Source: an uncultured Clostridium sp. | GTDB lineage: Bacteria > Bacillota > Clostridia > Clostridiales > Clostridiaceae | Direction of reading: 5' to 3' | DNA: 64,000 nt | Assembly: GCA_900539375.1 (NCBI GenBank) | Contig: UQBY01000002.1 | Span: forward strand, 133,836 to 197,835 | In this document: piece after piece, positions 16,191 to 25,453 of the stretch | Layout of the letters: each line of letters starts with the position of its first letter | Numbering within the stretch: the stretch's first letter is position 1 | Made by a program: the position numbers and the translations under genes | Notes under the pieces: model-generated | Database searches by the model: none | What the model was told of the DNA's origin: nothing | The model's input: the letters and a program-made list of their open reading frames with translations, nothing else

Positions 16191-16265
16191 GAAACTCATA
16201 TAATGGTGATAATAAGGTTCACCAGTCTCTACCAGATAACCACAAAATATCTGACTATGGGTACT
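16191..16265 (+). promoter_or_regulatory. Guanine-type purine riboswitch aptamer
   Basis: P1 is ACTCAT (16194-16199) with ATGGGT (16257-16262). Conserved junction elements TATAAT, GTCTCTACC and GACTATGG are present with two hairpins (GGTGA/TTCACC; AGATA/TATCT). The specificity base in GACTATGG is C, as in guanine/hypoxanthine aptamers, rather than the U of adenine aptamers. It precedes a guanine/hypoxanthine permease. Confidence 0.93.
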
Positions 16266-16284
16266 TATTGTATAAAAATGTCTA

Positions 16285-16325
16285 AAGGGAAGTAGAGAAA
16301 GTTTAATCTACTTCCTTAATTAATT
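16285..16325 (+). terminator. Putative riboswitch terminator before pbuG
   Basis: AAGGGAAGTAGA (16285-16296) pairs with TCTACTTCCTT (16307-16317) with one bulged G; the T-tract is broken (TTAATTAATTTT). The 3' strand of P1 runs into TACTT, which can pair with AAGTA of the left arm as an antiterminator, so guanine should turn the gene off. Confidence 0.6.
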
Positions 16326-16344
16326 TTAAGGAGGAGACAGAAAA

Positions 16345-17709
16345 ATGCAAGAAGTAAAAGAAAAAGGAAGATTTTTGGAAATCTTATCTAACAAGAAAGT
16401 AGACTATAAAAAAGAATTTATAGCTGGACTTACTACTTTCTTAGCAATGGCTTATATCATTGCAGTAAATCCTAATATTTTAAGTGGTACTGGAATGGAT
16501 AAGGGAGCTTTAGTTACTGCTACTTGTTTATCAGCTGGACTTACTACTATTGTCATGGGCTTATTTGCCAACTTACCCTTTGCATTAGCATCAGGAATGG
16601 GCTTAAATGCTTACTTTGCTGGAATAGCAACTGGGGGTGGAATAACTTGGGAAATTGCTTTATCAGCAGTTTTTGTAGAAGGTATTATATTTATACTTTT
16701 ATCTTTATTTAAAGTAAGAGAAGCTGTAGTAAAAGCTATTCCTATAAATATGAAACATGCAGTTACAGCTGGAATAGGTCTTTTTATTGCATTTATAGGT
16801 TTTTTAGGAGCTAATATTGTAGTAGCAGATGAAGCAACAACAGTAGCTCTTGGAAGTTTTAAATCACCAACAGTTATAATAGCTTTAGTAGGACTTTTAG
16901 TAATAGTTATATTAGATAAAAAGAAAGTTAAAGGTTCTATTCTTTGGGGAATAGTAATTTCAACATTATGTGCTTGGGGATATGCTTATTTTATAAATCC
17001 TAATGCAGGAGATTTTGGAATTTATCTTCCAGAAGGTATATTTAAATTTGAAAGCATAGCACCTATTGCAGGAAAAATAGATTTTGGATATATGTTCCAC
17101 CCAGAAACTATAGGAACATTTATAACAATAGTTTTTACATTTTTATTTGTAGATTTTTTTGATACTATAGGAACTTTAGTAGGAGTTACATCAAGAGCAG
17201 GAATGCTTGATAAAGATGGAAATGTACCAAATGCCGGTAAAGCTTTATTAGTTGATTCTGTTGGTACAACAGTTGGAGCTGTTTTAGGCGTTTCAACAGT
17301 AACTACTTATGTTGAAAGTTCAACAGGAGTTGCAGCTGGAGGAAGAACTGGATGGACATCAGTATTTGCAGGAATATTATTTTTACTTGCTATGTTTTTC
17401 TCACCAATATTTGTAGCAATTCCATCTTGTGCTACAGCTCCAGCTCTTATGTATGTTGGATATTTAATGCTTGAATCTGTAAAAAATATTGACTTTAGTG
17501 ATATTACAGAAGGAGTACCAGCTTTTTTAATAATAGCATTAATGCCACTTACTTATAGTATAGGTGATGGATTAACTATTGGAGTATTATCATATGTATT
17601 TATAAACTTAATTTATAATTTAATATGCAAAAAAGAAGATAGAAAGAAAGTATCATGGGTTATGATAGTTCTTGCAATTATATTCTTAATAAAATTATTT
17701 GTAATGTAA
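16345..17709 (+). CDS. pbuG: Guanine/hypoxanthine permease of the PbuG (AzgA-like) family
   Basis: Inner-membrane purine importer of the NCS2/AzgA group with 454 residues and about 12-14 membrane spans. It has the typical start EFIAGLTTFLAMAYIIAVNP, the conserved ASGMGLNAYFA and, later, FFDTIGTLVGV with acidic residues expected in the substrate site. The ATG is set by AAGGAGGAG. The guanine aptamer in the leader supports guanine/hypoxanthine as substrate and predicts repression when guanine is plentiful. Transcribed alone, with a clear terminator downstream. Confidence 0.93.
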   Translation: MQEVKEKGRFLEILSNKKVDYKKEFIAGLTTFLAMAYIIAVNPNILSGTGMDKGALVTATCLSAGLTTIVMGLFANLPFALASGMGLNAYFAGIATGGGITWEIALSAVFVEGIIFILLSLFKVREAVVKAIPINMKHAVTAGIGLFIAFIGFLGANIVVADEATTVALGSFKSPTVIIALVGLLVIVILDKKKVKGSILWGIVISTLCAWGYAYFINPNAGDFGIYLPEGIFKFESIAPIAGKIDFGYMFHPETIGTFITIVFTFLFVDFFDTIGTLVGVTSRAGMLDKDGNVPNAGKALLVDSVGTTVGAVLGVSTVTTYVESSTGVAAGGRTGWTSVFAGILFLLAMFFSPIFVAIPSCATAPALMYVGYLMLESVKNIDFSDITEGVPAFLIIALMPLTYSIGDGLTIGVLSYVFINLIYNLICKKEDRKKVSWVMIVLAIIFLIKLFVM

Positions 17710-17730
17710 AATAAAAACTAATTTAGTGTT

Positions 17731-17780
17731 GCTGTTGCATAAAAATATTTATACAATGTATTTATGCAACAGCTTATTTT
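17731..17780 (+). terminator. Intrinsic terminator after pbuG
   Basis: GCTGTTGCATAAA (17731-17743) pairs perfectly with TTTATGCAACAGC (17761-17773), then TTATTTTTG. Confidence 0.88.
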
Positions 17781-17827
17781 TGTAAAAAATTATTTTGTAA
17801 AAATGTTAATGAAATGTTAATAAAATA

Positions 17828-17856
17828 TTGACTGAAAAAATAAAATAAACTATTAT
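17828..17856 (+). promoter_or_regulatory. Sigma-A promoter of the yicC-remA-gmk operon
   Basis: TTGACT (17828-17833), 17 bases, TATTAT (17851-17856), about 25 bases before the yicC start. Confidence 0.8.
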
Positions 17857-17880
17857 TTTATTTATTAAAGGATAGAGGAT

Positions 17881-18771
17881 GTGAAAAAATTGATAAAGAG
17901 CATGACTAGCTTTGGAAGGGCTCAAAGTGAAGAAGGAAAAGAACATTTATTTTCTATTGAAATGAAAAGTGTTAATAATAGATATTTAGATTTAAACATT
18001 AGAATGCCTAAATTTATAATATCTTTAGAAGAGGAAATAAGAAAGATAATAAATACAAGACTTAACAGAGGGAAAGTTGATGTATTTATAAATTATAAAA
18101 GTTATGAAAAAGCATCAGCTATGCCTAAGCTTAATTTAGAAGTTGCTAAAGGATATTATAATTGCCTTAATGAACTTCAAAAAGAATTTAATATTGAAAA
18201 TGATATAACTGTAAGTAAGCTTGCAAATTTTCCTGAAGTTTTAACCTTAGAAGCAGAAGAAGAAAATTTAGATGAAGTATTAAAAGAAATAAAGCCTTTA
18301 ATAGAGACTTCTTTAGACAATATGGTTGAAATGAGAATTCGTGAAGGTGAAAAGCTTAAAGAAGATATTCTTGTTAAACTAAATGTAATTGAAGAAAAGG
18401 TAAAAGAGATTGAATCTCTTGCAGATGATTTACCAAAAGTATATAAGAAAAAATTAGAAGATAGAATATCAGAACTTACTAAAGACTTAAAAATTGATGA
18501 AGAAAGAATAGCAGTTGAAGTAGCTATCTTTGCTGATAAGGCAGCTGTAGATGAAGAGGTTACAAGATTAAAAAGTCATTTAGAACAAATGAGAAAAACT
18601 TTAAATTTAAATGAGCCTGTAGGAAGAAAGCTTGATTTTATTGTTCAAGAAATGAATAGAGAGTCAAATACCATAGGTTCAAAGGCAAATGATATTAATA
18701 TAACTAATATAGTTATAGATATAAAAAATCTAATTGAAAAAATTAGAGAACAAGTTCAAAATATTGAATAA
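17881..18771 (+). CDS. YicC/YloC-family endoribonuclease
   Basis: Cytoplasmic RNase family first noted as a stress/stationary-phase protein. The 296 residues include the family N-terminus MTSFGRAQ, VNNRYLDLNIRMP and RGKVDVFI, a central coiled-coil (about 150-200) and the conserved end KLDFIVQEMNRESNTIGSKAND. Start is GTG at 17881; TTG at 17890 is a less likely alternative. It leads a conserved Firmicute operon in which remA, gmk and rpoZ follow with almost no spacing. Confidence 0.92.
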   Translation: MKKLIKSMTSFGRAQSEEGKEHLFSIEMKSVNNRYLDLNIRMPKFIISLEEEIRKIINTRLNRGKVDVFINYKSYEKASAMPKLNLEVAKGYYNCLNELQKEFNIENDITVSKLANFPEVLTLEAEEENLDEVLKEIKPLIETSLDNMVEMRIREGEKLKEDILVKLNVIEEKVKEIESLADDLPKVYKKKLEDRISELTKDLKIDEERIAVEVAIFADKAAVDEEVTRLKSHLEQMRKTLNLNEPVGRKLDFIVQEMNRESNTIGSKANDINITNIVIDIKNLIEKIREQVQNIE

Positions 18772-18789
18772 ATAAGGAGGAGTAAATTA

Positions 18790-19059
18790 ATGGGAATAAA
18801 ACTTATCAATATTGGCTTTGGAAATATAGTTTCTGCTAACAGACTTGTTGCAATTGTAAGTCCAGAATCAGCACCTATAAAAAGAATAATACAAGAAGCA
18901 AGAGATAGAGGAATGTTAATAGATGCTACTTATGGAAGAAGAACAAGAGCTGTTATAATTACAGATTCAGACCATGTAATATTATCAGCAGTTCAACCTG
19001 AAACAGTTGCTAATAGATTATCTACAAGAGATGATATAGAGGATGAGGTTGAAGAATAA
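18790..19059 (+). CDS. remA: Extracellular matrix regulator RemA (DUF370)
   Basis: Small DNA-binding protein of 89 residues; in Bacillus it activates biofilm-matrix and osmoprotection genes. The family core is clear: INIGFGNIVSANRLVAIVSP and then RDRGMLIDATYGRRTRAVII, including the arginine-rich segment used for DNA binding. AAGGAGGAG precedes the ATG. Its stop overlaps the start of gmk by one base. The RemA-Gmk-RpoZ order is conserved in clostridia. Confidence 0.94.
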   Translation: MGIKLINIGFGNIVSANRLVAIVSPESAPIKRIIQEARDRGMLIDATYGRRTRAVIITDSDHVILSAVQPETVANRLSTRDDIEDEVEE

Positions 19060-19688
19060 TGAAAAAAGGAAATTTAATAGTTATTTCAGGTCCATCAGGA
19101 GCTGGTAAGGGAACAATTTGTAAAGCACTTTTAGAAAGAGAAGATAATCTTTACATATCAGTTTCTGCAACTACAAGAAGTCCAAGAAAAGGAGAAGTAA
19201 ATGGAGTAAATTACTATTTCTTAACTCAAGAGGAATTTAAGAAAAAGGTTGATAATAATGAGTTTTTAGAATGGGCAGAAGTTCATGGAAACTATTATGG
19301 AACACCAAAATTTAATGTTGAAGAAATGATTAATGAAGGAAAGAACATTATTTTAGAAATTGATGTTCAAGGGGCTTTAAATGTAAAGAAAAATTGTGAA
19401 GATGGAGTTTTTATATTTATACTTCCACCATCAATGGAGGAATTAAAAAGAAGAATAATAGCAAGAGGCAGTGAAACTCCTGAAAGCTTAATAAAAAGAT
19501 TTAAAACTGCATATGAAGAAATTAATTATATTTCAAAATATAATTATGCTGTTGTTAATGATGATTTAGAAGAAGCAGTAAAAAAGGTTCAAAATATTTT
19601 ATATGCAGAAGACTGTAGAGTAAGTAATATAGATTATGATATTTTAGATTTTAAGGAGGGCTTAATTAATGGCAAATACAATGATTAA
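19059..19688 (+). CDS. gmk: Guanylate kinase
   Basis: Phosphorylates GMP to GDP with ATP, an essential step in guanine-nucleotide supply. The 209-residue protein keeps an intact P-loop GPSGAGKGT, the GMP-binding TTRSPRKGEVNGVNYYF block, FLEWAEVHGNYYGT and EIDVQGALNVK, plus lid arginines (KRRIIARG). It is a useful reference for the degenerate paralogue at 15532. Its 3' end overlaps rpoZ by 20 bases. Confidence 0.97.
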   Translation: MKKGNLIVISGPSGAGKGTICKALLEREDNLYISVSATTRSPRKGEVNGVNYYFLTQEEFKKKVDNNEFLEWAEVHGNYYGTPKFNVEEMINEGKNIILEIDVQGALNVKKNCEDGVFIFILPPSMEELKRRIIARGSETPESLIKRFKTAYEEINYISKYNYAVVNDDLEEAVKKVQNILYAEDCRVSNIDYDILDFKEGLINGKYND

Positions 19689-19890
19689 TCCATCAGTTGT
19701 TGATTTATTAAAAAAAGTTGAGGATAGATATAGTTTAGTAATGGTAACTTCAAAGAGAGCAAGACAAATAATAGGAGGGGCTAAACCTCTTGAAGAAGTT
19801 GATTCTAAAAAGCCTTTAACAATAGCTATAAATGAAGTAAATGATGGGCTAGTAACTTATGAAAAAGCACCACAAAATAGTGAGAAGTAA
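19669..19890 (+). CDS. rpoZ: RNA polymerase omega subunit
   Basis: Small subunit that helps assembly of RNA polymerase around beta-prime. The 73 residues include the conserved NPSVVDLLKKVEDRYSLV start (with INP as expected), SKRARQI and KPLTIAINEVNDGLVTYE. AAGGAGGG is placed within the end of gmk and fits the ATG at 19669, so the 20-base overlap is real. Confidence 0.94.
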   Translation: MANTMINPSVVDLLKKVEDRYSLVMVTSKRARQIIGGAKPLEEVDSKKPLTIAINEVNDGLVTYEKAPQNSEK

Positions 19891-19894
19891 TATT

Positions 19895-21091
19895 ATGGAT
19901 AAGAAAAAGTGTGTAGTTATAGGAGTAACAGGAGGAATAGCTGTTTATAAGGCTTTAGATGTAATAAGTGCTTTAAGAAAAAAAGATGTTGATGTAAGAG
20001 TTATTATGACAAAGCATGCTATGGAATTTGTAAATCCTATAACATTTCAAGCTATAAGTCAAAATATGGTGACTACTGATATGTTTGAAGAACCAAAAGC
20101 TTGGGAAATTCAACATATAAGTCTTGCAAAAAGAGCAGATGTTTTTTTAGTAGCACCTGCAACAGCTAATATTATAGGAAAGGTAGCAAATGGAATAGCA
20201 GATGATATGCTTTCTACTACAATAATGGCAACAAAGGCAAAGGTAGTTTTTGCACCAGCTATGAATACAAATATGTATGAAAATCCTATAGTACAAGAAA
20301 ATATTAAAAAACTTAAAAATTTAGGCTATGAATTTATAGAACCATCAAGTGGAAGACTAGCTTGTGGAGATGAAGGAAAAGGAAAACTAGCTCCTGTACA
20401 AGATATTGTAGATATTACAATGAGTAATTTATATGATAAAAAAGATTTAGTTGGAAAAAAGGTTTTAGTTACAGCAGGACCAACAAGAGCATTAATAGAC
20501 CCTGTAAGATTTATAAGCAACCACTCAACAGGAAAGATGGGCTATGCTATTGCAGAAGAAGCAAGAGATAGAGGAGCAGATGTAACTTTAATTTCAGGAC
20601 CAACTAATGAAGAGCCTTTAGTAGGAATAAAAACTATAAAAATTACAACAAATTCAGAAATGAGAGAAGAAGTACTTTCATTATATGACAATGCAGACAT
20701 TGTTATTAAATCAGCTGCAGTAGCAGATTATAAGCCTAAAGAATATAGCAATGAAAAGATTAAAAAAGGTGAAGGCTCATTAGTAATAGAACTTGTTAGA
20801 GATAATGATATCTTAAAAGAGTTAGGAGATAAAAAACAAAATCAAATTTTAGTAGGATTTGCTGCAGAAAGCCAAAATGTAGTAGAGAATGCAAGAAAAA
20901 AGATTGAAAAAAAGAACTTAGATTATATTGTAGCAAATGATATAACTTCTAAGGACACTGGCTTTGCTTCATCAGATAATAAGGTTACAATAATTTCAAA
21001 AAATGGAGAGGAATTTCCTTTAGAAAAGATGAGCAAGAGAAAAGTAGCTAGAAACTTATTTGACATTATTTTAGAAAAGCGCATAAATTAG
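19895..21091 (+). CDS. coaBC: Bifunctional phosphopantothenoylcysteine decarboxylase/synthetase CoaBC
   Basis: Catalyses two steps of coenzyme A synthesis: ligation of cysteine to 4'-phosphopantothenate and decarboxylation. The N-terminal CoaC flavoprotein half has VTGGIAVYKALD, the histidine region WEIQHISLA, and PATANIIGKVANGIADD with PAMNTNMY. The CoaB half begins near residue 185 with VLVTAGPTRALIDPVRFISNHSTGKMG and has KSAAVADYKP. The frame opens at 19859 inside rpoZ; ATG 19895 gives the normal start (398 residues). The stop codon lies inside the terminator hairpin. Confidence 0.95.
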   Translation: MDKKKCVVIGVTGGIAVYKALDVISALRKKDVDVRVIMTKHAMEFVNPITFQAISQNMVTTDMFEEPKAWEIQHISLAKRADVFLVAPATANIIGKVANGIADDMLSTTIMATKAKVVFAPAMNTNMYENPIVQENIKKLKNLGYEFIEPSSGRLACGDEGKGKLAPVQDIVDITMSNLYDKKDLVGKKVLVTAGPTRALIDPVRFISNHSTGKMGYAIAEEARDRGADVTLISGPTNEEPLVGIKTIKITTNSEMREEVLSLYDNADIVIKSAAVADYKPKEYSNEKIKKGEGSLVIELVRDNDILKELGDKKQNQILVGFAAESQNVVENARKKIEKKNLDYIVANDITSKDTGFASSDNKVTIISKNGEEFPLEKMSKRKVARNLFDIILEKRIN

Positions 21092-21099
21092 CGCTTTTT
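21074..21099 (+). terminator. Terminator overlapping the coaBC stop codon
   Basis: GAAAAGCGC (21074-21082) pairs with GCGCTTTTTC (21091-21100); the loop contains the TAG stop. Ribosomes finishing coaBC would cover the left arm, so this is likely partial, and priA follows within 40 bases. Confidence 0.75.
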
Positions 21100-21136
21100 C
21101 TTATATAGATTATAATTTATACAAGAGGTGAAGGGA

Positions 21137-23344
21137 TTGATAGATTTATATGCAGAAGTAATAATAAATAGTGATGCAGTTCAAATTGATAGACCTTTCA
21201 CATATAAGGTAAGGGATGAGGACAACGAAAGCATACAGGTAGGACATAGGGTAAAAGTTCCCTTTGGAAATGGAAATAGAAGCGTTGAAGGCTTTGTAAT
21301 AGGTTTAAAATGTGATGGAGTTGAAAATATTAAGAGAATTAAAAAAATAACTTGTCTTTTAGATAAAGAACCAATACTTAGTAGAGATGATTTAAAGCTT
21401 ATAAACTTTTTAAGAGATAAATATTTATGTAAATATATAGATGGAATAAGAACTATAATTCCTGTTGGTCTTATGAGTGGATTAACTTCTAAAAAGAAAA
21501 GGGTTATAGTTTATTTAAAAGACTTAAATGAGGAACTTTCTAAAAAGGAAAATTATGTTTTTGTTATGAATTTTATAAAAGAACATAGTGGAATGTTTAT
21601 TAAAAGTGAACTTATAAATGATTATGGCTTATCTTCATATTCTATAAATAAGCTTATTGAAAAAGGATATTTATCAAGTGAAGAACAAATTGTAAATAGA
21701 TATAATTTAAAAAGTTATAAAGAATACAAAAAAAATCAATTAAATGAAGAACAAAAAAATGTATTTGAGAAAGTTTTAAATTCTGATAAAAAGGGGTTTT
21801 TAATAAAAGGGGTAACAGGTTCTGGAAAAACAGAAGTGTATATGAATTTAGCATCTGAAGTTTTAAAATCAGGAAAATCAGTTATAATGCTTGTACCAGA
21901 AATTTCATTAACTCCTCAAATGATAGAAAGATTTAAAGGAAGATTTGGAGTTAATGTGGCTTTGTTTCATAGTAAGCTTTCTCAAGGAGAAAGATTTGAT
22001 GAATGGTTTAGAGTAAAAAGAGGAGAGGTAAGGCTTGTAGTTGGTGCAAGAAGTGCAATTTTTCTTCCTCTTAAAGATTTAGGTTTAATAATAATAGATG
22101 AAGAACATGAAAATACATATAAATCAGAACAGAATCCTAAGTATAAAACAAAGGAAGTAGCAGAGTTTTTAAGTGAAATTAAAAATTGTAAGTATATTCT
22201 TGGTTCTGCAACTCCTTCAGTTGAAAGTTATTATGAAGCTATGGAAGGAAAATTAGAATTTCTTGAAATAAAAAACAGAGTAAAAAATCTTCCAATGCCT
22301 TCTATGGAAACTGTGGATATGAGAGAGGAATTAAAATCTGGAAACATGTCTCTTTTAAGCAGAAAACTTAAAAATGAAGTAGAAGCTAACTTAAAAAATA
22401 AGGAACAGACAATATTGTTTTTAAATAGAAGAGGATTTTCAACCTTTGTTTCTTGTAGAAATTGTGGATATGTATTTAAGTGTCCTAAATGTGATGTAGC
22501 TATGACATATCATAAGAATGGATTTTTAGTATGTCATTATTGCGGAATAACTCAAAGAGAGGAAAAAAAATGTCCTAAATGTGGAAGTAAGTATGTTAAG
22601 TTTTTCGGTGCTGGTACAGAAAGGGTTGAAACAGAGGTAAAAAAAATATTTCCTCAAGCTAGAATTCTTAGAATGGATGTTGATACAACAAGAACTAAAG
22701 ATTCTCATGAAAAAATTTATAATGCCTTTAAAAAAGGTGAGGGAGATATTTTAATAGGAACACAAATGGTTTCTAAGGGACTGGATTTTAAAAATGTTAC
22801 TTTAGTAGGAGTTTTAGCAGCTGATATATCTTTAAATATACCAGATTATAGAGCAGGGGAAAGAACTTATCAAATTTTAACTCAAGTATCAGGAAGGGCT
22901 GGAAGAGGGGATAAAAAAGGAAGGGTTATTATTCAAACCTATACTCCAGAAAGTCCAATAATAAAGTATTCAATGGAAAATGATTATGAAAAACTTTATA
23001 AAGATGAAATAGAAATTAGAAAAAGGATGAATTATCCTCCTTTTAGTAAAATCTTTTTAATAAATTGTCAAAGTAAAAATGAAGAAATTTTAAAAAAGTT
23101 TATGAATAATTTAGGAGAAAAAATAGAAGAATTATTAGGTAAGGAAAAAAACTTAGAAATATTAGGCCCTGTACCATGTATAATAAAGAAAATTAAGGAA
23201 AATTATAGATGGCAGATTATGATAAAAGGTAATTTTAATGAAGAAATACCTAAAAAAATAAAATATATACTTTATGAATTGACAAAGAGTGTATATAATG
23301 AAATAAGAGTTAGTATGGATACTAATCCAAACAATATGGCGTAG
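21137..23344 (+). CDS. priA: Primosomal protein N' (replication restart helicase PriA)
   Basis: Superfamily 2 helicase that reloads the replicative helicase at stalled forks. Walker A is GVTGSGKTEVY and the DEXH box reads DEEH. Eight zinc cysteines lie in CRNCGYVFKCPKCD, CHYCG and CPKCGSKY, with C-terminal ISQVAGRAGR-like VSGRAGRG. The frame opens at GTG 21128, but that codon is within the AGAGGTG ribosome site; TTG at 21137 is better placed and gives about 735 residues. The operon continues into def with 13 bases between. Confidence 0.93.
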   Translation: MIDLYAEVIINSDAVQIDRPFTYKVRDEDNESIQVGHRVKVPFGNGNRSVEGFVIGLKCDGVENIKRIKKITCLLDKEPILSRDDLKLINFLRDKYLCKYIDGIRTIIPVGLMSGLTSKKKRVIVYLKDLNEELSKKENYVFVMNFIKEHSGMFIKSELINDYGLSSYSINKLIEKGYLSSEEQIVNRYNLKSYKEYKKNQLNEEQKNVFEKVLNSDKKGFLIKGVTGSGKTEVYMNLASEVLKSGKSVIMLVPEISLTPQMIERFKGRFGVNVALFHSKLSQGERFDEWFRVKRGEVRLVVGARSAIFLPLKDLGLIIIDEEHENTYKSEQNPKYKTKEVAEFLSEIKNCKYILGSATPSVESYYEAMEGKLEFLEIKNRVKNLPMPSMETVDMREELKSGNMSLLSRKLKNEVEANLKNKEQTILFLNRRGFSTFVSCRNCGYVFKCPKCDVAMTYHKNGFLVCHYCGITQREEKKCPKCGSKYVKFFGAGTERVETEVKKIFPQARILRMDVDTTRTKDSHEKIYNAFKKGEGDILIGTQMVSKGLDFKNVTLVGVLAADISLNIPDYRAGERTYQILTQVSGRAGRGDKKGRVIIQTYTPESPIIKYSMENDYEKLYKDEIEIRKRMNYPPFSKIFLINCQSKNEEILKKFMNNLGEKIEELLGKEKNLEILGPVPCIIKKIKENYRWQIMIKGNFNEEIPKKIKYILYELTKSVYNEIRVSMDTNPNNMA

Positions 23345-23357
23345 GAGGTTATTAAAA

Positions 23358-23804
23358 ATGGCTATAAGAAATATTAGAATTGAAGGAGATCCAATTTTAA
23401 GAAAAAAATCTAAGACAGTAGAAAAGATAGATGAAAGAGTTCTAACATTAATAGAAGATATGAAAGAGACAATGTATAAAGCAGATGGTGTTGGAATTGC
23501 AGCACCACAAGTTGGAATATTAAAAAAGATATTTGTAATTGATATTTATGATGGAAATGGTCCTTTTGTATTTATAAATCCTGAAATATTAGAAACTAAA
23601 GGTTCTCAAGAAGATGAAGAAGGATGTTTAAGTATACCAGGAGTACAAGAACCTGTAAAAAGACCTTATTATGTTAAGGTAAAAGCTACTAATGAAAAGG
23701 GTGAAGAGTTTATTCTTGAAGCAGAAGAATTAATGGCAAGGGCAGTATGCCATGAAAATGACCATTTATATGGAAAATTATTTATAGACTATGTAGAAAA
23801 ATAG
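23358..23804 (+). CDS. def: Peptide deformylase
   Basis: Removes the formyl group from the initiator methionine of nascent proteins. All three metal-site motifs are present in the 148 residues: GVGIAAPQVG, EEGCLSIPG (Cys ligand) and CHENDHLYG (HExxH-type). Length suits a type 1 enzyme. TAGGAGG precedes the ATG. It pairs with fmt directly downstream, the reverse activity in the formylation cycle. Confidence 0.96.
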   Translation: MAIRNIRIEGDPILRKKSKTVEKIDERVLTLIEDMKETMYKADGVGIAAPQVGILKKIFVIDIYDGNGPFVFINPEILETKGSQEDEEGCLSIPGVQEPVKRPYYVKVKATNEKGEEFILEAEELMARAVCHENDHLYGKLFIDYVEK

Positions 23805-23819
23805 GAGGAATATACTTTA

Positions 23820-24746
23820 ATGAAAATAGTTTTTATGGGAACTCCAGAGTTTGCAGTACCATCTTTAGAAAAACTTATTAAAAAGTATGAAGTTTTAGCT
23901 GTTTTAACTCAACCTGATAAACCTAAAGGAAGAGGAAAGAAAATGGCATATTCTGAAGTAAAGGAAGTTGCAGTTAGAGAAAATATTCCTGTTTATCAAC
24001 CTATAAAGCTTAAAGAGGATAGAGAACTTATTGAAAAGCTTAAGGAAATGAAACCAGACTTTATAATAGTAGTTGCCTTTGGTCAAATACTTACAAAGGA
24101 AATTTTAGATATACCTAAATATGGATGTATAAATCTTCATGGTTCTCTTTTACCAATGTATAGAGGAGCAGCACCAATAAATTGGGCTGTTATTAAGGGG
24201 GAAAAAATTTCTGGAAATACAACAATGCTTATGAATGAAGGTTTAGATACAGGTGATATGTTATTAAAAGACGAAGTGGAAATTAAAGATAACATGACAG
24301 CAGGAGAATTATATAACATATTAAAAGACAGAGGAGCAGATTTACTTATAGATACAATTGAAAAAATGAAAGAAGGTTCTATAAACCCAGTAAAGCAAGA
24401 GGGTGAAACCTTTTATGCTAAAATGTTAAATAAAGAAATGGCTAAAATTAACTGGAATGAAAATGCTGAAACTGTAAATAATTTTATAAGAGGATTAAAT
24501 CCTTGGCCTATAGCTTATACATTTTATAAAGAAAAGCCAATGAAAATATTTGAAGCACAAGTTATAAATGAAAAGAGTAATAAAGAGCCAGGAACAATTT
24601 TAAATGTTTCAAAAGAAGGAATAAAAGTAGCTTGTGTAGAAAATATATTACTTGTAAAAAAGGTTCAATTTCCAAATGGAAAACCACTTGAAGTTAAACA
24701 ATATATAAATGGTAATACTATTGAAGAAAACACTGTCCTAAAATAG
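23820..24746 (+). CDS. fmt: Methionyl-tRNA formyltransferase
   Basis: Transfers the formyl group from 10-formyl-tetrahydrofolate to initiator Met-tRNA. The 308-residue protein has the N-terminal MGTPEFAVPSLE motif, TQPDKPKGRGKK, the catalytic HGSLLPMYRGAAPINWAV and a C-terminal tRNA-binding barrel (INWNENAETVNNFIRGLNPWP). TAGGAGG ribosome site. Its position between def and yugP is normal for clostridia. Confidence 0.96.
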   Translation: MKIVFMGTPEFAVPSLEKLIKKYEVLAVLTQPDKPKGRGKKMAYSEVKEVAVRENIPVYQPIKLKEDRELIEKLKEMKPDFIIVVAFGQILTKEILDIPKYGCINLHGSLLPMYRGAAPINWAVIKGEKISGNTTMLMNEGLDTGDMLLKDEVEIKDNMTAGELYNILKDRGADLLIDTIEKMKEGSINPVKQEGETFYAKMLNKEMAKINWNENAETVNNFIRGLNPWPIAYTFYKEKPMKIFEAQVINEKSNKEPGTILNVSKEGIKVACVENILLVKKVQFPNGKPLEVKQYINGNTIEENTVLK

Positions 24747-24757
24747 GAGGGATTTTT

Positions 24758-25441
24758 ATGTTTTATTATGATTCAACTATGTTAATTTTAATACCAGCTC
24801 TTATTATAAGCTTTATTGCACAAGCACAAATTAGCAGTGCATATTCAAAATATAAAAGAGTAGGTACAAGAAATGGCTATACAGGTCAGCAAGTTGCAAG
24901 AATGATGCTTGATGAAGCTGGATTATATGATATTTCAATAGAAGTTATAAATCAAGAACTTGGAGACCATTATTCCCCAAGTGAAAGAATTTTAAGATTA
25001 TCACCTGATGTATATAGTGGAAGTAGTATAGCATCAGCTGGAATAGCAGCTCATGAAGTAGGGCATGCAATACAACATAAAGAAGGATATAAACCACTTA
25101 CTATAAGAAATGCTATTGTACCAGTAGCTAATATAGGTTCATCTTTTTCATGGATTGTATTCTTTTTAGGATTAGTTTTAGGACTTCAAAAATTAACTAC
25201 AATAGGAATAATATTATTTTCAGCAGTTGTTGTATTTCAACTAATAACACTTCCAGTAGAATTTAATGCTTCTTTTAGAGCTCTTTCAATTTTAAAGAGT
25301 AGAAGTATACTTTATGAAGATGAAGTAAAAGGTGCAAAAAAAGTTTTAAAAGCAGCAGCTATGACATATGTAGCAGCAGTTTTACATTCAATTTCACAAT
25401 TGATTAGATTATTAGTATTAAGTAATAGAAATGATGATTAA
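24758..25441 (+). CDS. Zinc metallopeptidase of the YugP family
   Basis: Membrane metalloprotease of unknown substrate. The 227 residues begin with a hydrophobic span (MLILIPALIISFIAQAQ). The zinc motif HEVGHAIQH is at about residues 99-107, and two or three further spans lie at about 125-170 and near the end. An ARMMLDEAGLYD block is typical of the family. It sits between fmt and rsmB, 11 and 12 bases away, so it is translated from the same operon. Confidence 0.9.
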   Translation: MFYYDSTMLILIPALIISFIAQAQISSAYSKYKRVGTRNGYTGQQVARMMLDEAGLYDISIEVINQELGDHYSPSERILRLSPDVYSGSSIASAGIAAHEVGHAIQHKEGYKPLTIRNAIVPVANIGSSFSWIVFFLGLVLGLQKLTTIGIILFSAVVVFQLITLPVEFNASFRALSILKSRSILYEDEVKGAKKVLKAAAMTYVAAVLHSISQLIRLLVLSNRNDD

Positions 25442-25453
25442 GAGGTATGATAT

